NCBI RefSeq assembly: GCF_900113925.1
Contig: NZ_FORD01000023.1
Location: 1 to 52,274 of the forward strand
DNA length: 52,274 nt
Direction: 5' to 3'
Origin: Nitrosomonas sp. Nm34
GTDB lineage: Bacteria; Pseudomonadota; Gammaproteobacteria; Burkholderiales; Nitrosomonadaceae
Shown: positions 46,666-52,274 of the stretch, piece by piece
Layout of the letters: each line of letters opens with the position of its first letter
How positions within the stretch are numbered: the first letter of the stretch is position 1
Position numbers and translations under genes: made by a program
Notes under the pieces: model-generated
The model's input: only the letters and a program-made list of their open reading frames with translations
What the model was told of the DNA's origin: nothing
Databases searched by the model: none

Positions 46666-47391
46666 ATGTTGCGTCATAACAATCGCGCTGCTAGCCAAAT
46701 TCGCCCAGTCAGGATTACACGTCGTTATACCAAGTATGCTGAAGGAGCCGTTCTCATTGAATGTGGTGATACCAGAGTTATATGTACGGCAAGTGTAGCC
46801 GGCAAAGTCCCTCCCTTTCTTAAGGGAACAGGGCAGGGATGGTTAACTGCTGAGTATGGTATGTTACCCTGCTCAACGAATGAGCGCATGCAGCGAGAGG
46901 CTGCAAAAGGAAAACAATCCGGGCGCACCATGGAAATTCAACGCTTGATAGGACGAGCATTACGCTCAATCATTAATTTGCAAACTTTAGGAGAACTAAC
47001 CATTCAGATTGATTGTGATGTCATCCAGGCCGATGGAGGAACGAGGACGGCAAGTATCACGGGTGCATTTGTCGCATTATACGATGCAATCGAATCTCTG
47101 CTGACACAGCGCTTGATCGTGAGTAATCCAATACGGGATCATGTTGCAGCTATTTCAGTGGGCATACATGATGGTTCACCTTTGATAGATCTGGATTATT
47201 CTGAAGATTCTACTTGCGATACTGATATGAATGTTGTAATGACAGGAAGTCTTGGTTTGGTGGAAATACAAGGAACCGCCGAAGGTGCAGCATTTACCCG
47301 GAAAGAGTTGGATGCTATGTTAGACTTGGCTCAGCAGGGAATACAAGAGCTGATTGCCTTGCAAAAAGAAGTACTCGCAGCAGATAATTAA
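46666..47391 (+). CDS. rph: Ribonuclease PH
   Basis: The 241-residue phosphorolytic exonuclease trims tRNA 3' ends. Visible motifs are [40 protein letters not shown] (the phosphate-binding region), [18 protein letters not shown] and [24 protein letters not shown]. Length is normal. It lies between map and rdgB; rdgB starts three bases after its stop, so the two are probably co-translated. Confidence 0.96.
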   Translation: MLRHNNRAASQIRPVRITRRYTKYAEGAVLIECGDTRVICTASVAGKVPPFLKGTGQGWLTAEYGMLPCSTNERMQREAAKGKQSGRTMEIQRLIGRALRSIINLQTLGELTIQIDCDVIQADGGTRTASITGAFVALYDAIESLLTQRLIVSNPIRDHVAAISVGIHDGSPLIDLDYSEDSTCDTDMNVVMTGSLGLVEIQGTAEGAAFTRKELDAMLDLAQQGIQELIALQKEVLAADN

Positions 47392-47394
47392 AAC

Positions 47395-47988
47395 ATGCAA
47401 GAGCTTATCATTGCAAGTAGTAACTCAGGCAAGTTGAGAGAAATACAACAATTACTAGCACCACTTGGAATCGAGGCCATAGCGCAATCAAATTTGGCAG
47501 TAACTGAAATCGAAGAGCCTTATGGCACTTTTGTTGAGAATGCGCTTGCCAAAGCACGTCACGCTAGCCGAGTGACTGGTTTACCTGCGCTTGCCGATGA
47601 TTCTGGTATTTGTATCAATATTCTGGGTGGTGCGCCCGGTGTATTTTCGGCCCGCTATGCAGGGGAGCCTAAGTCAGACGAGCGTAACAACCAGAAACTA
47701 ATTGGTATATTGAGAAATCAACCCGATCGCAGTGCCTATTACTACTGTATTATCGTGTTGGTAAGGCACGCTAACGATCCACAGCCCATTATTGTCGATG
47801 GTAGCTGGCATGGTGAGATCATGCTGGAACCTCGGGGGACAGGGGGGTTTGGATATGATCCGTATTTTTTCTTACCTGAATTGAATAAAACTGCGGCACA
47901 GCTTCCAATGGAGCAGAAGAACCAGATCAGTCATCGTGGAAAAGCACTCAAGAAGTTAAGCGAGTTTCTTGCGACGACTAAACGCTGA
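47395..47988 (+). CDS. rdgB: XTP/dITP diphosphohydrolase (RdgB/HAM1)
   Basis: The 197-residue enzyme hydrolyses inosine and xanthosine triphosphates to keep them out of DNA and RNA. Motifs are IIASSNSGKLREIQQLLAPL, ENALAKARHASRVTGLPALADDSGI, GVFSARYAGEP, GTGGFGYDPYFFLPE and SHRGKALKKL. It starts three bases after rph and is followed by hemW. Confidence 0.95.
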   Translation: MQELIIASSNSGKLREIQQLLAPLGIEAIAQSNLAVTEIEEPYGTFVENALAKARHASRVTGLPALADDSGICINILGGAPGVFSARYAGEPKSDERNNQKLIGILRNQPDRSAYYYCIIVLVRHANDPQPIIVDGSWHGEIMLEPRGTGGFGYDPYFFLPELNKTAAQLPMEQKNQISHRGKALKKLSEFLATTKR

Positions 47989-48023
47989 TTATTTTTTTAT
48001 CGAAAACGGGTATGTGATTGATC

Positions 48024-49244
48024 ATGGCAACGGCTATTTCCGTATCATCTATATTTAGTACGCACTCGCCCAAGCTGTCAGCTTTACCGACGTTGAGTCT
48101 TTATATTCACATACCATGGTGCGTAAAAAAATGCCCGTATTGTGATTTTAATTCGCATGAAATTGGTAAAAAGGGGAGTTCATTGCTGGAAGATGAGTAT
48201 GTCTCGGCGCTTATCCGTGATTTGGAAATGGCGTTACCTCAAATCTGGGGACGACCTGTCACTAGCGTATTCCTGGGGGGGGGAACGCCTAGTTTGTTAA
48301 GTGCTCAGGCAGTGGACAAACTGCTTACCCATGTCAGAATGCTTTTGCCATTAGAGCTTTCTGCTGAAATTACGCTGGAAGCCAACCCTGGCACATTCGA
48401 GGCCCAAAAGTTTGCAGATTTCCGTGCTGCGGGGATCAATCGCCTATCCATCGGCATTCAAAGTTTCAATCCCAGACACTTGCAAGCATTAGGGCGAATA
48501 CATGGTGATAAGGAAGCGCATCATGCAATCGAAATTGCATTAAAAAATTTTGATAACGTGAACCTAGATCTGATGTACGCATTACCAGATCAAACCCTGG
48601 AAGAAGCCAGTCATGATATTGCGCTTGCATGTGCCTCAGGGGTTCCGCACATTTCAGCTTACCATCTGACCTTGGAGCCAAATACCTTATTTTATCGCTT
48701 TCCGCCTTCGTTGCCAGATGATGATCTCGCTGCTGAGATGCAATTGATGATTGAACAGACAGTATCCAGTTGGGGTTATGCCAACTACGAGATTTCGGCA
48801 TTCGCCAAACCTAATTATCAATCATGTCACAATTTGAATTACTGGCAATTTGGCGATTATTTGGGGATCGGTGCGGGGGCGCACAGTAAAATCAGCTTCC
48901 AGCATAAGATAATACGACAAATGCGCTATAAGCAACCCAAGCAGTATCTTGCAAAGCTCTTAACGAAAGACAGCGTGGGTGATCCGATACAATCTGAACA
49001 CGAAATTCAGGCGGAAGACCGTGTATTTGAATTCATGATGAATGCGCTTCGTTTAACTAGTGGCTTTCAGGTCGATAGCTTGCAGGCGCGGACGGGCATG
49101 CCTATTACCACTATTCAACAACAACTGGAAGAAGCAGAGCAGCGTAATTTGATCAGCTGGGATCATTATCGCATCATGCCAACGCTAACAGGTAGACGTT
49201 TTTTAAACGATTTACTGCAGATTTTTTTAAAGTGTAAAGAATAG
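48024..49244 (+). CDS. hemW: HemW-like radical SAM heme chaperone
   Basis: The protein (406 residues from ATG 48024) has the radical SAM cluster motif WCVKKCPYCDFNSHE (CxxxCxxC) near residues 32-40, then SVFLGGGTPSLLS, ITLEANPGTFEAQKFADFRAAGINRLSIGIQSF and NVNLDLMYALPDQT. It belongs to the HemN-like group now called HemW, which inserts heme into respiratory enzymes and is not a coproporphyrinogen oxidase. It follows rph-rdgB. A TTG two codons upstream is also possible. Confidence 0.92.
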   Translation: MATAISVSSIFSTHSPKLSALPTLSLYIHIPWCVKKCPYCDFNSHEIGKKGSSLLEDEYVSALIRDLEMALPQIWGRPVTSVFLGGGTPSLLSAQAVDKLLTHVRMLLPLELSAEITLEANPGTFEAQKFADFRAAGINRLSIGIQSFNPRHLQALGRIHGDKEAHHAIEIALKNFDNVNLDLMYALPDQTLEEASHDIALACASGVPHISAYHLTLEPNTLFYRFPPSLPDDDLAAEMQLMIEQTVSSWGYANYEISAFAKPNYQSCHNLNYWQFGDYLGIGAGAHSKISFQHKIIRQMRYKQPKQYLAKLLTKDSVGDPIQSEHEIQAEDRVFEFMMNALRLTSGFQVDSLQARTGMPITTIQQQLEEAEQRNLISWDHYRIMPTLTGRRFLNDLLQIFLKCKE

Positions 49245-49258
49245 AAACCACAACCAAG

Positions 49259-50542
49259 CTACTCTCGGCTATGGCTGGAGTGGAGTACTCGGTACAATTG
49301 CTTTAAATACGGGAAATAATGCACTTCAATGGAGTGGCGCGGGTGTCGGATAAATTGTTGTTCTAAACATTTACCTTCAATGGATGCTTGTTCACGCCAG
49401 TTAATTGGAAGTTGTATTTTGTTAGCAATCAGTCGGGCAGCCAGCCTGGCCTGGATCTCAGCAAGCGGCCAGATACACCCTTGAGGTTGTATCAATCCGA
49501 TAAAAATCAGAGTGGAGTGCTCTGGATGAAACATGCGAAGATAAAGCGGAATACGGGTGACATCTTCCCAGTTAATGAAAGAGGAATCAAAAAAAGGAAA
49601 ACTAATCTTATAACCTGTGGCAGCGATAATGACGTCGTATCCAGCAGCAGAACCATCCTCAAAAAATACGGTTTGGCCTGAAATTTCTTTAATCCCCTGA
49701 CGAGGATGTACTTTCCCATGCCGTATTTTGTCTAATAGTTCAGAGTTGATGGTGGGGTGAGCTCTAGTTGGTAGAAAATCTGGCTCGGGTAATTGGTAAT
49801 CACAGTAGCGTCCAATCTGGAGACGTAGAGAAATTTTCTGTAACTTATCACGGATGCTTTGGGGCAACCATTGAAGCGAAGCAGCGAAAGCATCGGTAGG
49901 TTGCCCCATAACAAACTTAGGAATAATATACTGTGGAGAACGGAGACTGATATCCACTCGCGCAGCAACACGGCTGGTTTCAACAGCACAATCACAGCCA
50001 GAATTGCCCGCACCCACTACCAATACTTGTTTGCCTTCGAACCCCTGATTAGACTTGTAATCATGGCTATGCTGATATTCTCCCGTAAAGTCACTTTTCC
50101 AAGCAGGGTGACGTGGTGCCGAATGGTGGCCATTAGCGATCAATAGATAATCAAAATCTGCCCAGGTACCATCGCTCAGAAACAGTCGCCAGCCTTCTTT
50201 TTCGGTTTTTTCTACCTGTAGCACCGCAGTATTAAAGCGGATATATTTCTCCAGTTGAAAATGCTTGGTATAGGCTTGAAAATATGCCAGTACCTGCTGA
50301 TGACTTGGATAATCAGGATACTCATCAGGCATGGGGAAGTCGCTGAACTGCGACATTGATTTGCTAGAAATAATATGCGTTGTTTCGCAAATACTGCTAT
50401 GACTCTTGTTGGCCGTAAAAACCCAATTGCCACCAATCTGGTCATTTTTCTCGAAGCAAGTAATGTCTTCCAGGCCAGCTTCAACCAAATTTTTTATGGT
50501 AGTAAGGCCTGAACAGCCTGCGCCGATTATCGCGATTCTCAT
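49259..50542 (-). CDS. Flavin-containing monooxygenase family protein
   Basis: A 427-residue flavoprotein. The FAD-binding motif IAIIGAGCSGLTTIKNL is N-terminal, GGNWVF follows, the FMO identifying sequence FTGEYQHSHDYK lies near 165-176, and the NADPH-binding GAGNSGCDCAVETSR is near 190. IIAATGYKISFPF matches the ATG motif of the family. Such enzymes add oxygen to soft nucleophilic N or S atoms, such as trimethylamine. The natural substrate is not shown. ATG 50540-50542 is chosen; the frame extends to a TTG at 50548. It points toward hemW, which ends 14 bp away on the other strand. Confidence 0.88.
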   Translation of the reverse strand: MRIAIIGAGCSGLTTIKNLVEAGLEDITCFEKNDQIGGNWVFTANKSHSSICETTHIISSKSMSQFSDFPMPDEYPDYPSHQQVLAYFQAYTKHFQLEKYIRFNTAVLQVEKTEKEGWRLFLSDGTWADFDYLLIANGHHSAPRHPAWKSDFTGEYQHSHDYKSNQGFEGKQVLVVGAGNSGCDCAVETSRVAARVDISLRSPQYIIPKFVMGQPTDAFAASLQWLPQSIRDKLQKISLRLQIGRYCDYQLPEPDFLPTRAHPTINSELLDKIRHGKVHPRQGIKEISGQTVFFEDGSAAGYDVIIAATGYKISFPFFDSSFINWEDVTRIPLYLRMFHPEHSTLIFIGLIQPQGCIWPLAEIQARLAARLIANKIQLPINWREQASIEGKCLEQQFIRHPRHSIEVHYFPYLKQLYRVLHSSHSRE

Positions 50543-50592
50543 AGACAATTAGTGGTAGTATGAGCGTAACCTGGAAGAAAGGCTACAATTGT

Positions 50593-50742
50593 TTACAGTA
50601 AATAAATAGGTAAATTAACGACTATCAACGCATCCGATTCTCCTCTGATCGGATCATTAGAAGATCTGGCAGCTTGACCAAACACAGCATTGGAATTCGA
50701 CCCATCATGTAGAATGTTATCAAGTTCGTCGCTCACCATCAT
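50593..50742 (-). CDS. Possible 49-residue small protein upstream of the monooxygenase
   Basis: The frame starts at ATG ATG (50737-50742) and ends at TAA 50593-50595, 50 bp before the monooxygenase start and on the same strand. It begins MMVSDELDNILHDGSNSNAV and ends IVVNLPIYLL. No family is recognised and there is no clear ribosome-binding site. It could be noise or a decayed piece. Confidence 0.2.
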   Translation of the reverse strand: MMVSDELDNILHDGSNSNAVFGQAARSSNDPIRGESDALIVVNLPIYLL

Positions 50743-50832
50743 TTATCTATTTTTAAAGGAAGAAAACTGCCGGCGGTTTCTTCATACTCCAGCAGCACAA
50801 TTAAACATTTTCAACCAGCGCAATACGGTCTG

Positions 50833-50856
50833 AAAAAAATAGCCCTGCCGGAGGGT
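50833..50856 (-). terminator. Weak terminator after the RimB-like gene
   Basis: On the minus strand CCCT-CCGGC-AGGG is followed directly by CTATTTTTTT (plus-strand run of A at 50833-50839). The stem is only four or five base pairs. It lies 66 bp after the stop of the gene at 50922. The rest of the 50543-50921 gap holds only the small frame listed separately. Confidence 0.4.
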
Positions 50857-50921
50857 CCAGAAGTACTGTGAAATACGGCATCAAAAATGCTGAAAAGTTG
50901 AGCAACCTGTTTTACTCAATA

Positions 50922-51449
50922 TCATCGAATAGTATTTATGGCTGTGCTATCGACGATAGCATTTATCTTATCCAGTGCTTCTCTACCTAACAGCATTGGT
51001 GTTGAGAAATGGGAACGATCAATAAGATTGACCATGATATTGTAAAGTTTTCCATCAAAATAGATGGGCATTTTTACCATTGGGCGTAAATTATATTTTT
51101 TCGATATTTCCTTGTTTGCACGATTCTTGATTTTGACAATTCGCGTAACGGGTAAATCATATTCTGGTGTTTCCTTGATATCGGGATGAGAAACCTTAAA
51201 TTTCACATAGTCTTTACCATTTTTTTTGTATATATAAATATCTTTTGCAGAAAGCGAAGAGGTCACAGCGCCTGTATCTAATTTAGCAGCTAATGGAATT
51301 TCATCAGGGTAGAGGACAACAGGCTCGATATAGCCATAAACAAACTTATCCCTAGTTGGAGATAGAAAGGCAATCAACCCGAATAAAAATAGCATTAAAC
51401 TCAACGGAATAAGAATATAAAAGCTATTGATCAGTCTTGGTATTTTCAT
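50922..51449 (-). CDS. RimB-like retropepsin-type peptidase (DUF785)
   Basis: A 175-residue protein with an N-terminal hydrophobic anchor (residues about 12-29). The DUF785 domain begins with VVLYPDEIPLAAKLDTGAVTSSLSAKDI, whose KLDTGAxxSSL is the aspartic-peptidase-like motif. KNGKDYVKFKV, EYDLPVTRIVKIK and STPMLLGREALDKINAIVD follow. Related soluble proteins (RimB) trim glutamate tails added by RimK. This one is membrane-anchored or exported, and no rimK lies nearby, so a different substrate is likely. An older name in databases is ATP-dependent zinc protease. A truncated frame and an IS3 element lie upstream of it. Confidence 0.8.
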   Translation of the reverse strand: MKIPRLINSFYILIPLSLMLFLFGLIAFLSPTRDKFVYGYIEPVVLYPDEIPLAAKLDTGAVTSSLSAKDIYIYKKNGKDYVKFKVSHPDIKETPEYDLPVTRIVKIKNRANKEISKKYNLRPMVKMPIYFDGKLYNIMVNLIDRSHFSTPMLLGREALDKINAIVDSTAINTIR

Positions 51450-51587
51450 AAATGATAATCACCCCATAACTCAATATTTGATGATAATTTTATCGATACC
51501 TTATTTTTAAATTAACATTTCTAAAACAAAATCACAACTGTATAGGATTGCTAAAGGTTTAAAAGACTAGTTAATGCGTGTTGTATG

Positions 51588-51742
51588 TCAATGGTATGTC
51601 TGCATTAACCAGACAATGTAGCCCATTAAGACCAGACAAAGAGTGAAAGCAGAAAAAGCAATTTGGCGATATTTTTTGATCAGTCGCTTCTGGGGATAAA
51701 CAGATATGATAAAAGGTCGCTGTGAGATATGATGTGGTTCCC
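51588..51742 (-). pseudogene. C-terminal remnant of a small membrane protein cut by IS3
   Basis: About 51 codons are open from the inferred IS edge to a TGA at 51588-51590. They include VYPQKRLIKKYRQIAFSAF and then a hydrophobic helix (CLVLMGYIVWLMQ). The frame has no start codon before the helix and runs on into the IS3 end, where it meets a stop. This looks like the tail of a gene broken by the insertion. No family is recognised, and a chance open frame is possible. The rest of 51450-51797 is gene-free. Confidence 0.35.
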
Positions 51743-52274
51743 TGTAACTGGACAACCTGAAAGAAAGTTAAGCTCTGACATGTATAGTTAATCGAGTTCA
51801 GGCAACCCGATCAATTCCTGGATCATTATAGTAGATTTCATGAGGCGTAAGACTGTCAAGGCTTTGATGAAATCGTTCTTGATGGTACCATTCAAACCAT
51901 GTGGATAAATTCTGCTTTATCTCCTTCAGATTATTGAATTCTCGGGTATATAAAAGCTCATATTTAACTGTCCGCCAAAGCCGTTCAATAAAAATATTGT
52001 CATAGTAGCAACCCTTGCCATCCATGCTGATCTGAATAGGATGATCTTTTAGTATGGAGGTAAATGCTTCGCTGGTGAACTGTATGCCCTGGTCGGTATT
52101 CATGATCTGTGGACAGCCATAATCCTGAATGGCTGCCTCCAGCGCCTGAGTACAAAAATCAGTATCCAGGGTATTGGATAAGCGCCAGCTCAACACCTTA
52201 CGCGAATACCAGTCGATGATGGCAACCAGATAGCCAAAGCCCTTCTCCATGGGGACATAGGTTATGTCGGTAGC
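51743..52274 (-). mobile_element. IS3-family insertion sequence, partial at right edge
   Basis: The transposase orfB end is on the minus strand and runs off the window. The element end is placed at about 51743, where TGTAACTGGACAACCTGAAA begins with the TG expected for IS3-family ends. The other terminal repeat is outside the window, so this boundary is inferred. Confidence 0.55.
51798..52274 (-). CDS. IS3 family transposase, orfB (partial, integrase core)
   Basis: The open frame covers 158 residues plus stop and continues past 52274. It shows an rve integrase core: the first catalytic Asp in ATDITYVPME, the second in MNTDQGIQF, and the Glu in FIERLWRTVKYE exactly 35 residues after the second Asp, so the DDE triad is intact here. 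The YHQERFHQSLDSLTPHEIY motif is the typical C-terminus. The internal ATG at 52250 is not the true start. Whether the N-terminal orfA and frameshift are intact is outside the window. Confidence 0.9.
   Translation of the reverse strand, partial: ATDITYVPMEKGFGYLVAIIDWYSRKVLSWRLSNTLDTDFCTQALEAAIQDYGCPQIMNTDQGIQFTSEAFTSILKDHPIQISMDGKGCYYDNIFIERLWRTVKYELLYTREFNNLKEIKQNLSTWFEWYHQERFHQSLDSLTPHEIYYNDPGIDRVA

Overview
The window looks like a chromosomal segment of an autotrophic betaproteobacterium, most likely Nitrosomonas or a close relative in the Nitrosomonadaceae. The reasons are the AT-leaning base composition, the betaproteobacterial gene orders (aroA-cmk-rpsA-ihfB-lapA; LysM-dprA-smg-topB divergent from def-fmt-rsmB-ntrY-ntrX; map-rph-rdgB-hemW), a class II aldolase of the Calvin-cycle type beside tkt-gap-pgk-pyk, and the pairing of rubredoxin with thiD-thiE-hemL. 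This placement is inference from family knowledge; no database was searched.

Layout. (1) 1-1432: left edge with the tail of an IS1595-type transposase, an NlpC/P60 lipoprotein and a decayed stretch. (2) 1433-6616, minus strand: aroA, cmk, rpsA, ihfB, lapA and pyrF, covering shikimate, nucleotide, translation and nucleoid functions. (3) 6865-12749: a small membrane protein, then topB, smg, dprA and a LysM protein on the minus strand. (4) 12750-13098: a divergent intergenic region with a GC-rich insert-like segment. (5) 13099-20037, plus strand: def, fmt, rsmB, a DUF4390 protein and an NtrY/NtrX-like two-component pair. (6) 20190-27364, plus strand: tkt, gap, pgk, pyk and fba, a carbon-metabolism block closed by a clear terminator. 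(7) 27481-34152, mostly minus strand: a MITE-like repeat, a CYTH-CHAD protein, ppk1, a YggX protein, argA and rsmE. (8) 34240-40562, plus strand: a thioredoxin-like protein, an inositol-monophosphatase-family protein, trkA, trkH, apaG and an RsmI-like methyltransferase. (9) 40739-44929: gloA and rubredoxin (minus), thiD, thiE and hemL (plus), cytochrome c4 (minus). (10) 45269-49244: a second MITE-like copy, then map, rph, rdgB and hemW. (11) 49259-52274: a flavin monooxygenase, a RimB-like retropepsin-type protein, a membrane-protein remnant and an IS3-family element running off the right edge.

Most genes are housekeeping. The most notable observations are: an NtrX-like regulator whose AAA+ domain has lost the Walker A lysine, the Walker B aspartate and the GAFTGA loop; two related repeats of about 192 bp with matching ends; a GC-rich segment with a 32-codon frame between the LysM gene and def; a membrane-protein remnant that runs into the IS3 end; and ppk1 next to a polyphosphate-binding-type CHAD protein. 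No rRNA, tRNA, CRISPR array or complete novel system was found.
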